Under the pieces are notes generated by a model. The model was not told where the DNA came from. It was given only the letters and a program-made list of their open reading frames with translations, and made no database searches. From an uncultured Collinsella sp. (lineage in GTDB: Bacteria > Actinomycetota > Coriobacteriia > Coriobacteriales > Coriobacteriaceae): DNA of 64,000 bases. The translations under genes and the position numbers were made by a program. Of this stretch, positions 17,961 through 26,855 are shown piece by piece (the first letter of the stretch is position 1; every line of letters starts with the position of its first letter). The stretch lies in contig CABRYP010000003.1 in the NCBI GenBank assembly GCA_902475245.1, forward strand, positions 1-64,000, written 5' to 3'.

Positions 17961-19065
17961 GATGACCGTTGCTATCGCAGCCGGCGGCACGGCGGGACAT
18001 ATCAACCCCGCACTTGCCTTGGCCGAGGAGCTACGTGACCGTGGCCACCACGTTGTGTTTGTGGGTCAGTCGCATAAGCTCGAGGGTCGTCTGGTTCCCG
18101 AGGCAGGGTTCGATTTTGTGCCGATTACGGTTACGGGCTTCGACCGCTCTCGCCCTTGGACGGCATTGAGCTCGCTGTGGCGTGTCTATAAGGCGAAGCG
18201 CGCGCTCGGCAGCCATTTTTCTAAAGCCTGCAAGCCCGATGTCGCTATAGGTTTTGGCGCCTATGTCGAGGTCCCGCTTCTGGGCTGGTGCAAAGACGCG
18301 GGCATTCCGTATCTGCTGCATGAACAGAACTCCGTTCCGGGCCTTGCTAACAAGATGATGAGTTCGCATGCCGCCCGCGTTTGCATCTCGGTGCCGGCAG
18401 CACGTTCCGTGTTTGAGCGTGAGGGCGATCCTGACCATGTGCTCATGACCGGCAACCCCGTGCGCCGTTCTGTGATCGAGGGGGATCGGGTTCGCGGTCG
18501 CAGGGCTCTCGACGTGCCTGAGGACGCCACACTCCTGCTGGTTTTTGGCGGCTCACTTGGTGCTCAACATCTTAATGAGCGCGTGGCTTCGCTTAAAAAC
18601 GAGTTGCTCTCGCGCGATAATCTCTATGTTTTGCATTCGACGGGCGCCGATGGCTTCGAGGACACCGAGCGTGCTCTTGCCCTGATGCCCGAGGAGGCGA
18701 AGCGGTATCGCGTCCAGCCCTACATCGACAATATGGGCGATATGCTGGCCGCGGCCGATTTGGTCCTCTCGCGCTCGGGCGCTTCGAGCGTTGCCGAGAT
18801 CGCGGCCCTTGCCACACCTTCGGTACTGGTGCCGTATCCGCATGCGACGGCCGATCATCAGACCACCAATGCCCGCTATCTGGTCGATGCCGGTGCTGGC
18901 GTGCTCTGCGCCGATGCCGATATCGACACCCGGGCGTTTGCCGATGAGCTGCTGCATCTTATCGATGATGCGCAGGCGCGCGATGCCATGCGTCAGGCGG
19001 CTCGCGGTTTGGCCCAGGACCGCGCTGCCGTCCTTTTGGCAGACGCGGTAGAAGGATTGCGTTAG
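17950..19065 (+). CDS. murG: Lipid II-forming GlcNAc transferase
   Basis: This 371-residue peripheral membrane glycosyltransferase adds GlcNAc to lipid I, giving lipid II. The N-terminal AAGGTAGHINPALALAEEL loop, the acceptor segment GFGAYVEVPLL, HEQNSVPGLANK, the LLVFGGSLGAQHLNE loop and the donor-binding LVLSRSGASSVAEIAAL are all present. Length is normal. The start codon lies inside the last codons of ftsW, indicating translational coupling. Confidence 0.95.
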   Translation: MTDKMTVAIAAGGTAGHINPALALAEELRDRGHHVVFVGQSHKLEGRLVPEAGFDFVPITVTGFDRSRPWTALSSLWRVYKAKRALGSHFSKACKPDVAIGFGAYVEVPLLGWCKDAGIPYLLHEQNSVPGLANKMMSSHAARVCISVPAARSVFEREGDPDHVLMTGNPVRRSVIEGDRVRGRRALDVPEDATLLLVFGGSLGAQHLNERVASLKNELLSRDNLYVLHSTGADGFEDTERALALMPEEAKRYRVQPYIDNMGDMLAAADLVLSRSGASSVAEIAALATPSVLVPYPHATADHQTTNARYLVDAGAGVLCADADIDTRAFADELLHLIDDAQARDAMRQAARGLAQDRAAVLLADAVEGLR

Positions 19066-19162
19066 TTAGACGGGATATCGCGGGTCGCCCTCGCGCGGAT
19101 GCGGTAGGTGCGGTACAGTAGACGGGTTACAGGCAGTGTTTACGCAAGGAGTACACGAGCAC

Positions 19163-20581
19163 ATGGCTGATTCCCAGACTGCAACCTCCGCGCCCGATTT
19201 CAAGAGCGCCCATTTTATCGGTATCGGTGGCGCCGGCATGAGCGGCATCGCCCTCGTCCTTCACGAACGCGGCTATGTCGTTACCGGCTCCGACCTTAAG
19301 ACGTCGCGCTATATTCGCCAGCTTACCCGCGCCGGCGTGAAGGTGCATGTGGGCCATGAGGCCGCCACCATCGACGAGGTCAAGCCCGACGTCGTCGTGG
19401 TCTCTACCGCTATTCCCGAGTCCAACCCCGAGCTCGTCCGTGCGCGCGAGCTGGGTATTCCCGTGTGGCCTCGCGCCAAGATGCTCTCGGCTCTGGGCCA
19501 CGGCTACACCACCGTCGCCGTCGCCGGTACTCACGGCAAGACCACGACCTCTTCGATGTGTGCCACCATGCTCGACCGCATGGGTCTGGACCCCAGCTTC
19601 CTGATCGGTGGCATTGTTGAGGGCTACGATACCAACGGCAAGAACGGCTCGGGCGACTATTTTGTCGCCGAGGCGGATGAGTCCGACAGCTCCTTCCTGT
19701 TCCTTAACCCCAATGTGGTCATCGTGACCAACGTCGAGGCCGACCATCTCGATCATTACTCGGGTATCGAGGAGATCGAGGCCACCTTCGCCAAGTTTAT
19801 GAGTCTGGTGGGCGAGGACGGCACGGTCATCGTCTGTGGCGAGGACCCGCATCTGGTCGAGCTTGCCAAGTCGACGGGCCGTCATGTGCTTTCCTATGGC
19901 TTTGCCGAGACCAACGACATCGTCTGCGTGCATCCGGATGTCAAGGGCATCCAGAGCGACTTTATCGTTCGCTTTGAGGACGGCACCGAGCACGCTGTCG
20001 AGATTAAGAGCAACCCCGGTCGTCACAACATGCTCAACGCCACGGCCGTCTTGACCGTCGCCCATGTCCTAGGCCTCGATATCGACGCCGCCGCTAAGGC
20101 ACTTTCGAGTTTTGAAGGCGTCCGCCGTCGCTTTACCCACGTGGGCGATATCGACGGCATCACGGTGGTTGACGATTACGGCCATCATCCCACCGAGATC
20201 AAGGCGACGCTCGCTGCTGCCTCTTCGCTGGGCTACAAACATGTCGACGTCGTGTTCCAGCCGCACCGCTATTCGCGCCTGCAGGCTCTGTGCGATGACT
20301 TTGCCGACGCATTCGCCAATGCTGACAAGCTGCTGTTGATTGACGTGTTCTCTGCCGGCGAGATGCCCATCCCGGGCGTCACGTCCAAGATGCTTGCCGA
20401 TATCGTGCGCGCCAAGCATCCCGGCAAGGAGGTCGTGTACTGCTCGAGCCGTCTTGAGCTCAATGAGGAGCTCGAGAAAATGGTGGGCGAGGGCGATTTG
20501 CTGCTTACCATGGGCGCCGGCGACGTCACGACGGTCGGCCCCGAGTTCATCGAGTATCTGACTGCCAAGAAAGACGCTTAA
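19163..20581 (+). CDS. murC: UDP-MurNAc--L-alanine ligase
   Basis: This 472-residue enzyme starts peptide-stem assembly by adding L-Ala to UDP-MurNAc. FIGIGGAGMSGIALVL is the UDP-binding N-terminus, AGTHGKTTTSSM the ATP loop and VEADHLDHYSG the central motif. VDDYGHHPTEIKATL and FQPHRYSRLQ mark the C-terminal domain. The ATG was preferred to a GTG 27 bases upstream because AAGGAG precedes it and homology begins just after. About 100 bases separate it from murG. Confidence 0.94.
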   Translation: MADSQTATSAPDFKSAHFIGIGGAGMSGIALVLHERGYVVTGSDLKTSRYIRQLTRAGVKVHVGHEAATIDEVKPDVVVVSTAIPESNPELVRARELGIPVWPRAKMLSALGHGYTTVAVAGTHGKTTTSSMCATMLDRMGLDPSFLIGGIVEGYDTNGKNGSGDYFVAEADESDSSFLFLNPNVVIVTNVEADHLDHYSGIEEIEATFAKFMSLVGEDGTVIVCGEDPHLVELAKSTGRHVLSYGFAETNDIVCVHPDVKGIQSDFIVRFEDGTEHAVEIKSNPGRHNMLNATAVLTVAHVLGLDIDAAAKALSSFEGVRRRFTHVGDIDGITVVDDYGHHPTEIKATLAAASSLGYKHVDVVFQPHRYSRLQALCDDFADAFANADKLLLIDVFSAGEMPIPGVTSKMLADIVRAKHPGKEVVYCSSRLELNEELEKMVGEGDLLLTMGAGDVTTVGPEFIEYLTAKKDA

Positions 20582-20586
20582 ACCCC

Positions 20587-21498
20587 ATGGGTCTGTTTAA
20601 TGCCGTCATGGCGCTTTCGGGCATGATCGATACGGACGTAATTGAGGATGAACGCCTCGCGCGCCATACGAGCTATCGTATCGGCGGCAAGGCGGACCTC
20701 TTTGTGACGTGTCACAGCTATCATGCCTTGCGTCGCGCCGTGGCGGTGCTCGATCGTGAGCAGGTGCCGTGGGTCATTATCGGCAAGGGATCTAATCTGC
20801 TTGTTGCCGATGCAGGCTATCGCGGCGCCGTCATTTTGTTGGGGCGTGAGTTCCAGCGTACGGTTGTCGCCGAAGACGGTTGTACGCTGACGGTCGGTGC
20901 GGGCGTAATATTCGCTCGCCTAGTCAACGACGCGCTGTCGCGCAGCCTTTCGGGCCTTGAGTTTGCGGTCGGTATTCCCGGCTCCGTTGGCGGCGCCGTG
21001 TCCATGAATGCCGGCACGCGAACCGAGTGGATTGGCTCACTGGTCGAAGATGTCGTTACGTTTGACCCGAGCTCCGGCATCAAGCATTACGCGGGCTCGG
21101 AGATCGCTTGGGGCTACCGTGAATGCAGCCTGCCGCGTAACGAGATCATTCTGGAATGCGTGCTCAAGCTCAAACCTGCGCCCAAGGCCGATATCCGTGA
21201 ACGTATGGAGCGGTACCTGACGCGGCGTAAGCGCACACAGCCCATGGGCTGTGCATCCTGCGGGTCGGTATTTCGCAACCCGCCCGATGCGAGCGTGGGC
21301 AAGCTTATCGAGGATTGTGGATTAAAGGGTTTTTCGGTTGGCGGCGCGGAAGTTTCGCCCGTACACGCTAATTTTATCGTTAATAACGGAACCGCCTCGG
21401 CCGATGACGTGGCCGCGGTTATCAGACATGTGCACGGAAAGGTGAGGGAGGCGTATGGCATCGAGCTCAGACCGGAAGTTAAATTCCTCGGCTTCTAG
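20587..21498 (+). CDS. murB: UDP-N-acetylenolpyruvoylglucosamine reductase
   Basis: This 303-residue FAD enzyme reduces enolpyruvyl-UDP-GlcNAc to UDP-MurNAc. The FAD-binding domain has YRIGGKADLF, IIGKGSNLLVAD and GIPGSVGGAVSMNAG. The catalytic region MGCASCGSVFRNPP holds the active-site serine, and the C-terminal VSPVHANFIVNNG is conserved. It starts five bases after murC. Its last 44 bases overlap the start of ftsQ in another frame. Confidence 0.94.
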   Translation: MGLFNAVMALSGMIDTDVIEDERLARHTSYRIGGKADLFVTCHSYHALRRAVAVLDREQVPWVIIGKGSNLLVADAGYRGAVILLGREFQRTVVAEDGCTLTVGAGVIFARLVNDALSRSLSGLEFAVGIPGSVGGAVSMNAGTRTEWIGSLVEDVVTFDPSSGIKHYAGSEIAWGYRECSLPRNEIILECVLKLKPAPKADIRERMERYLTRRKRTQPMGCASCGSVFRNPPDASVGKLIEDCGLKGFSVGGAEVSPVHANFIVNNGTASADDVAAVIRHVHGKVREAYGIELRPEVKFLGF

Positions 21499-22723
21499 AG
21501 CATCGAAACCAACCTTCCGCCGCGCCGGAGGGCGTTCCGGCGCACCGTCTCAGCCTCAACGTAAGTCCGTTATGCCTTCTAAGCCTGCTGGGTCCGTGCG
21601 GCCTGCCAAACGTTCGACTGTCGGTTCGCAGCTTGGCGGACGCCCCGCGGCCAAAAATGTTGCTCGTCCGGTGGCACGTCCCTCGGTGACGCCCAAACCG
21701 GCGATGGGCGCCATACCTTCTCGCCCCATAGCGTCGCCCAAGCCCTCGTTGGGGGCAAAGGTGACGCGTCCCGGTCGCGCGCTGGGTGCATCTAAGCCAC
21801 GTATGCTGACGTCGGTGTCGGCCTCCGCAAAACCGCAATCGGGCAAAAAGGGCTCTAATCCGTTGTCATCGATCGGCGCCCTGGCAAATCATGCGGCGGG
21901 TGCCGCTTCTGCCGTTAAGGGCAAGGGCAAAATCGCGGGCGGCATCCTTGCCGCTCTGGCAGTGCTTGCAGTCGTTGCCGTCGTCGTCATTAACTCTGGC
22001 CTGTTCGCCGCTACCGATATTCAGATCCAGGGCAGCGAGCATGTGACCAAGCACGATGCCATCCAGCTGATCGATCTGCCCGAGGACACGTCGCTGTTCA
22101 ATGTGAATCCCGACCAGATCACCGAGGGCCTCAAGCAAAATCCGTGGGTTTCGGGCGTGGATGTTCAGCGTCAATTTCCCCATACGCTCATCATCACGCC
22201 GACGGAACGCAAGGTTATCGCAATTGCCTACATTAGCTCCGACGATCTTGCATGGGCGATCGGGGACGATGACACATGGATTGCACCGCTGTCTACCTCG
22301 GTCGATGTTGACGACCAGGGCAATGTCATCACAACGGGGGAGGGTGCCAACACCCTAAACGGCATCGATGCCGCCCTGGCGCTCGCCAAACATTACGGAG
22401 CCGTGCTGCTGACCGATGTCTCGGCCGATGTCGCGCCGGTTTCGGGGCAAGCGGTAAATTCCAAGGCGGTCAAGGCCGGCCTGGATTACGTCCGCGGATT
22501 CTCGAGCGAGTTCCTGGGCCAGGTCAAGGATATTTCCACGCCCTCGGTCGAGGCCATCTCGGCGAATCTCGATAACGGTATCGAGGTGTCGCTCGGAGAT
22601 TCGGATGACATTGCCAAAAAGGAGCGTATCGTTACCAAGCTGCTTTCGCAGGTGGAGGGCGTGACGTATATCAACGTTCGATCTCCTGGCAACTATACGT
22701 TTAGGAACGCACCGACCTCGTAG
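21455..22723 (+). CDS. ftsQ: FtsQ/DivIB-type division protein with long cytoplasmic tail
   Basis: This 422-residue bitopic protein has an unusually long, basic, Ala/Pro/Ser/Lys-rich cytoplasmic region (about 1-160). A membrane helix follows near 163-185 (ILAALAVLAVVAVVVINSGLF). The POTRA domain starts at ATDIQIQGSEHVTKHDAI and leads into NPWVSGVDVQRQFPHTLIITPTERK. FtsQ bridges FtsL/FtsB and the synthase complex. The start inside murB has a GGGAGG ribosome site. Confidence 0.88.
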   Translation: MASSSDRKLNSSASRASKPTFRRAGGRSGAPSQPQRKSVMPSKPAGSVRPAKRSTVGSQLGGRPAAKNVARPVARPSVTPKPAMGAIPSRPIASPKPSLGAKVTRPGRALGASKPRMLTSVSASAKPQSGKKGSNPLSSIGALANHAAGAASAVKGKGKIAGGILAALAVLAVVAVVVINSGLFAATDIQIQGSEHVTKHDAIQLIDLPEDTSLFNVNPDQITEGLKQNPWVSGVDVQRQFPHTLIITPTERKVIAIAYISSDDLAWAIGDDDTWIAPLSTSVDVDDQGNVITTGEGANTLNGIDAALALAKHYGAVLLTDVSADVAPVSGQAVNSKAVKAGLDYVRGFSSEFLGQVKDISTPSVEAISANLDNGIEVSLGDSDDIAKKERIVTKLLSQVEGVTYINVRSPGNYTFRNAPTS

Positions 22724-22796
22724 CGTCTTCTGGCCTTTGTTGACGGGGCATACCGCGCCGTTTATCTGGTTTGTTTGGTTTTCACCGTCAATTATT

Positions 22797-22865
22797 TGAC
22801 TGATACGTTCATAATGTGCAAACATAATACGGTTTACCTTTGCATTTACTTTCAACTTGAAGGTT
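22797..22865 (+). promoter_or_regulatory. ftsZ promoter region with shared 14-base motif
   Basis: A TTGACT box at 22797 and a CATAAT box at 22823 are separated by 20 bases, which is longer than ideal. TCAACTTGAAGGTT at 22852-22865 is identical to a motif upstream of mraZ. Confidence 0.4.
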
Positions 22866-22921
22866 AATGTGCGCAGGGGTCAACCCATGCTATGGCAATA
22901 ACCTTTGTTCGGAGGACCGAC

Positions 22922-24076
22922 ATGCACGAGACAGAGATCAACAACTACCTTGCCGTCATTAAGGTGGTCGGCGTCGGCGGCGGCGGTACCAACGCGGTCA
23001 ATCGAATGATCGAAGAGGGTATCCGCGGCGTCGAGTTTGTTGCCATCAACACCGATGCTCAGGCACTCGCGATCTCTGATGCCGATATCAAGGTGCACAT
23101 CGGCACCGACCTGACCCGCGGCCTGGGCGCTGGCGCCAACCCCGAGGTCGGCCGTAAGGCCGCCGATGAGTCCCGCGACGACATCGCCGAGGCGCTCGCT
23201 GGCGCCGATATGGTGTTCATCACCTGCGGCGAGGGCGGCGGCACCGGTACCGGCGCTGCCCCCATCGTTGCCGATATCGCGATGAACGAGGTCGGCGCGC
23301 TGACCGTCGCCGTCGTGACCAAGCCCTTTACGTTTGAGGGCCGCAAGCGCAAGAAGAGCGCCGAAGAAGGCATTAAGACGCTTTCCGACTGCGTCGACAC
23401 CATGATCGTTATCCCTAACGACAAGCTGCTCGACATCGCCGAGAAGAAGACCACCATGCTTGAGGCCTTCGCAATCGCCGATGGCGTCCTTTCCCAGGGC
23501 ACCCAGGGCATCACCGACCTCATCACCGTCCCCGGTATCATCAACCTGGACTTCGCCGATGTTAAGACCATCATGAAGCAGGCCGGTACCGCCATGATGG
23601 GTATCGGTACCGCTTCTGGGGACACCCGTGCCGTCGACGCTGCCCAGCAGGCTATTTCCAGCCCGCTGCTCGAGAGCTCCATCGATGGCGCTACGCGCGT
23701 CCTGCTTTCCATTGCCGGTTCCAAGGACCTGGGCATTCAGGAGATCAGCGACGCCGCCGACGTTGTCGCCAACGCCGTCGACCCCGAGGCCAACATCATC
23801 TTCGGTACCGTTGTCGACGAGTCCCTGGGCGATCAGGTGCGTATTACCGTCATCGCTACGGGCTTCTCCGACTCCAACGTCAACCGTCAGGACGAGCTCT
23901 TCGCTGCACAGCAGTCCCAGAGCAAGGCCGCTGCTTCTACCGAGCCGCAGCGCACCGCTCCTGCCACGAGCCCGGCTCAGGCTGCCCCGACTCGCAACGT
24001 CGGTGGTACCGAGCTCCCCAACTTTGGCAACGACCAGTTTGAGCTTCCTGACTTCCTCAAGCGCGGCAGCTTCTAG
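22922..24076 (+). CDS. ftsZ: Cell division GTPase FtsZ
   Basis: This 384-residue tubulin homologue polymerises into the Z ring. The GTP-binding motif GEGGGTGTGAAP is intact, as are VGVGGGGTNAVNRMIE near the N-terminus and the T7-loop region NLDFADVKTIM. A variable Ala/Pro/Gln linker leads to the C-terminal peptide ELPDFLKRGSF, the docking site for SepF. The start is set by CGGAGGA eight bases upstream; an ATG 30 bases earlier lacks a ribosome site. FtsA is absent, so SepF probably anchors the ring. Confidence 0.97.
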   Translation: MHETEINNYLAVIKVVGVGGGGTNAVNRMIEEGIRGVEFVAINTDAQALAISDADIKVHIGTDLTRGLGAGANPEVGRKAADESRDDIAEALAGADMVFITCGEGGGTGTGAAPIVADIAMNEVGALTVAVVTKPFTFEGRKRKKSAEEGIKTLSDCVDTMIVIPNDKLLDIAEKKTTMLEAFAIADGVLSQGTQGITDLITVPGIINLDFADVKTIMKQAGTAMMGIGTASGDTRAVDAAQQAISSPLLESSIDGATRVLLSIAGSKDLGIQEISDAADVVANAVDPEANIIFGTVVDESLGDQVRITVIATGFSDSNVNRQDELFAAQQSQSKAAASTEPQRTAPATSPAQAAPTRNVGGTELPNFGNDQFELPDFLKRGSF

Positions 24077-24100
24077 TTCGTTTTTCTCAGCGACCTGTAT

Positions 24101-24132
24101 GGGGTGCGTCCGATTGGGCGCACCCTTTTTGT
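24101..24132 (+). terminator. Terminator after ftsZ
   Basis: GGGTGCG pairs with CGCACCC and runs into TTTTTG. Confidence 0.85.
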
Positions 24133-24168
24133 TGTGTTTTGCCTTTGTAAACGAAAGCCTCCAATCTC

Positions 24169-24213
24169 CTTACGTTCCCCTTACGTTTAGCCCCTACCGC
24201 TGCGGGTATCCTT
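24169..24213 (+). promoter_or_regulatory. Candidate PHO box and promoter of pgeF-pst
   Basis: CTTACGTT occurs twice, at 24169 and 24180, an exact 11-base period. A TATCCT box follows at 24207. Direct repeats with an 11-base period are the hallmark of PhoB/PhoP operators, and the downstream operon is pst-phoU. Confidence 0.55.
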
Positions 24214-24290
24214 TTGATGAAGTATGGCAGCCGTGTGGCACGGACTGCTGCGGCGTCGCCGCGATACTTGTGTTATTAGGAGGCTTTAGT

Positions 24291-25091
24291 ATGGCAGCAC
24301 GTGCGGACAGCGTTTCGCGTGTCGACCATGATGGAGTTACGTTGGTAGAGGGCGCGACGCACGATGTTCGCTTTGCTTTTACCGAACGCGCCGGCGGTGT
24401 TTCCGAAGATGCGTACTCCTCACTCAATCTGGGCTCGCATGTTGGCGATGACCCCTTTGCCGTTCAAGAAAATCGTCGCCGCGCACTCGAGGCCTTGGGT
24501 GCCGCCGAGTGCGAGCACAACCTGCTTGTTCCCAATCAAGTACACGGTGACCATGTCGTGACGGTGACCTCGAACGGTGCTGATGATCTCGAGAACATTC
24601 GCGAGCAGATTGCCGAGGGCTGCGATGCCATCGTCTGCATGGCCCGTGAGGTACCCGTGATGCTCTGCTTTGCCGATTGCGTTCCCGTGGTGCTGGTGGC
24701 TCCCGGCGGCTTTGCCGTGGTGCACTCTGGCTGGAAGGGCACGATTGCGCGCATTTCCGCCAAGGCGTGCCAAGCGCTCTGCGAGGCGGCTGGCTGCAAG
24801 CCGGACGACATCTCTGCCTACATTGGGCCCCATATCCTGGGCGACGAGTACGAGGTGTCCCAAGAACTTATGGATCGCTTTGCCGCCGAGTTCGCGTGCA
24901 TCGATGCCTCTGCTTCTCGTATGCTCGATCTTTCCGCCGCCATTCGCGAGGCGCTGCTGGACGCCGGCGTCGATTCGGACAATATCGTAGACACGCAGCT
25001 CTCCACCGTTCGTCAGAACGACCGCTTTTACTCCTACCGCAACGAGGGCGGCACCTGCGGGCGCCATGCCGCGATCGGCGTGATGCCATGA
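24291..25091 (+). CDS. pgeF: Peptidoglycan editing factor / purine nucleosidase-phosphorylase (YfiH family)
   Basis: This 266-residue protein belongs to the YfiH/DUF152/LACC1 family. Conserved zinc-site segments are visible: NQVHGDHV, CADCVPVVL, VHSGWKGT and, near the end, NDRFYSYRNEGGTCGRHAA. Family members act on purine nucleosides and are reported to edit peptidoglycan stems. The start follows TAGGAGG. It usually follows ftsZ in Gram-positive dcw clusters. Its stop overlaps the pstS start (ATGA), tying it to the phosphate operon. Confidence 0.88.
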   Translation: MAARADSVSRVDHDGVTLVEGATHDVRFAFTERAGGVSEDAYSSLNLGSHVGDDPFAVQENRRRALEALGAAECEHNLLVPNQVHGDHVVTVTSNGADDLENIREQIAEGCDAIVCMAREVPVMLCFADCVPVVLVAPGGFAVVHSGWKGTIARISAKACQALCEAAGCKPDDISAYIGPHILGDEYEVSQELMDRFAAEFACIDASASRMLDLSAAIREALLDAGVDSDNIVDTQLSTVRQNDRFYSYRNEGGTCGRHAAIGVMP

Positions 25092-25924
25092 GAAAGATCA
25101 TATCGGTCCTGAGTGCAGCGGTACTCACGCTCACACTGTGTGCCTGCTCCTCGGGATCTTCCTCTTCTTCCATTACCGTGGCGGGTTCCACGACCTGCCT
25201 TCCCATCGCCGAGATCGCGGCCGAGGGCTTTAAAGAGGAGACCGGCACCGACGTGCTCGTCTCCGGCCTTGGCTCATCTGCTGGCATCGAAGCTGTTAGC
25301 GCCGGCACCGCCGATATCGCCAGCTCCTCTCGTGGCCTCAACGCCGATGAGCAAGACCTGGGTCTGACGCCTATCGTTATCGCGCACGACGGCATTGCAG
25401 TCATCGTGAACGACGACAACCCGGTCGATAATCTCTCGACCGAGCAGCTCCGCGATATTTACGCCGGCAAGATCACCAACTGGAAAGAAGTCGGCGGAGA
25501 GGACCTGAAGATTCAGGTTATCAACCGCGACGAGGCGTCCGGTACGCGCGAGGCCTTCCGCACTATCGTGATGGACGGCACGCCATTCGATCGCCGCTCG
25601 GCTGTTCTTTCGGGCACGGGCCAGGTGCGCGATGTCGTGTCTCGCTCGCGTGGCGCCATTGGCTACATCTCGCTGGGTTTTGTCGAGAGCCTCAACGCCA
25701 AGACCTCGGTCAAGGCCGTTTCGGTCAACCATGTCGAGGCATCCGAGAAGACGGTCGCAAGTGGCGGCTATCCCATCTCGCGTGACCTTTACTTCTTTGT
25801 GAAGGGGACGCCTTCGCAGCAGGCGCAGGATTACATCGACTATGTGACGTCCGAAAAGATGGACAAGCAGATTCGCGAGGCGGGCTTTATTCCCGTCACC
25901 AACGACGGAAAGGGGAGTGAGTAG
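25088..25924 (+). CDS. pstS: Phosphate-binding lipoprotein PstS
   Basis: This 278-residue extracytoplasmic protein captures phosphate for the Pst ABC importer. A signal peptide ends in the lipobox L-C-A-C, so the lipidated cysteine is near residue 19, followed by a Ser-rich linker. VAGSTTCLPIAE and SGTREAFR are the phosphate-contact regions of the family, and SRGLNADE occupies the usual third contact. The start overlaps the pgeF stop by four bases. Confidence 0.93.
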   Translation: MRKIISVLSAAVLTLTLCACSSGSSSSSITVAGSTTCLPIAEIAAEGFKEETGTDVLVSGLGSSAGIEAVSAGTADIASSSRGLNADEQDLGLTPIVIAHDGIAVIVNDDNPVDNLSTEQLRDIYAGKITNWKEVGGEDLKIQVINRDEASGTREAFRTIVMDGTPFDRRSAVLSGTGQVRDVVSRSRGAIGYISLGFVESLNAKTSVKAVSVNHVEASEKTVASGGYPISRDLYFFVKGTPSQQAQDYIDYVTSEKMDKQIREAGFIPVTNDGKGSE

Positions 25925-26852
25925 CGTGGAAGCACAGGAAACCCCCCAGATTGAGCAGGAGACCCGGGTGCCCAGGAAGCGTGAGCTGGCGCTCGTGTCG
26001 CGCAGCACCTATATCAAGGAGAAGGCGCTGCAGTGGATCTTCTTTGCCTGCGCGTTCTTGGCGGTCGTCACCGTCATCCTGATTTTTGTCTTTACCACGT
26101 ACTCGGCGCTGCCGGTCTTTACCGACATCGGCCTGGCGGACTTCTTTAGCTTTACGTGGGCGCCCTCTGAGGGTCACTACGGCATTATGTCGCTGCTGGC
26201 GGGTTCTGGTCTGGTGACCGTCGGTGCCCTTGCCATGGGCGTGCCGTTGGGTGTGGGCACAGCCGTGTATCTGGTCGAGATTGCCAGCAAGCGCGTGCGC
26301 AAGCTCATCAGCCCTGCCGTCGACCTGCTGGCGGGTATTCCCTCCATCATCTACGGCTTCTTCGGCATGATCATCATCCGCCCGTTTATCGCGCAGCTGA
26401 CCGGCGGCCTTGGCTTTGGCGCACTGACAGCGTGGTTCGTGCTCGCCATTATGATCGTCCCCACCATCACCACGCTCACCATCGATGCCCTCAATTCCAT
26501 TCCCATGGGTATTCGTGAGGCTTCCTATGCCATGGGCGCCACCAAGTGGCAGACCATCTACAAGGTCGTGCTGCCGGCCGCCAAGCTGGGCATTGTGGAC
26601 GCCATCGTTTTGGGCATGGGGCGCGCCATCGGCGAGACCATGGCCGTGCTCATGGTCGTGGGTAATGCTCCGGTCATTCCCGATAGCATCGCGAGCCCCA
26701 TCTCAACGCTCACGAGCCAGATTGCGCTCGACATGAGCTACTCCTCGGGTTTGCACCGCTCGGCGCTCTTTGGCATGGGCGTGGTCCTGTTTATCATCTC
26801 CGCCGCGCTGGTGGGCATTGTCCGTTTGATTTCCAAGAAGAAGAGGGGGTAG
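25917..26852 (+). CDS. pstC: Phosphate ABC transporter permease PstC
   Basis: This 311-residue inner-membrane permease has six predicted helices. The PstC-type N-terminal segment LQWIFFACAFLAVVTVILIF is followed by GLVTVGALAMGVPLGVGTAVYL. The ATPase-coupling EAA loop reads GIREASYAMGATKWQTIYKVVLPAAKLGIV. The GTG start overlaps the end of pstS by eight bases; a second GTG nine bases on is possible. Confidence 0.93.
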   Translation: MSSVEAQETPQIEQETRVPRKRELALVSRSTYIKEKALQWIFFACAFLAVVTVILIFVFTTYSALPVFTDIGLADFFSFTWAPSEGHYGIMSLLAGSGLVTVGALAMGVPLGVGTAVYLVEIASKRVRKLISPAVDLLAGIPSIIYGFFGMIIIRPFIAQLTGGLGFGALTAWFVLAIMIVPTITTLTIDALNSIPMGIREASYAMGATKWQTIYKVVLPAAKLGIVDAIVLGMGRAIGETMAVLMVVGNAPVIPDSIASPISTLTSQIALDMSYSSGLHRSALFGMGVVLFIISAALVGIVRLISKKKRG

Positions 26853-26855
26853 GCT

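Noticed and set aside
24217..24279. Possible 20-codon uORF before pgeF
   Set aside because: No ribosome site precedes its ATG, and it shows no amino-acid bias related to the downstream genes.
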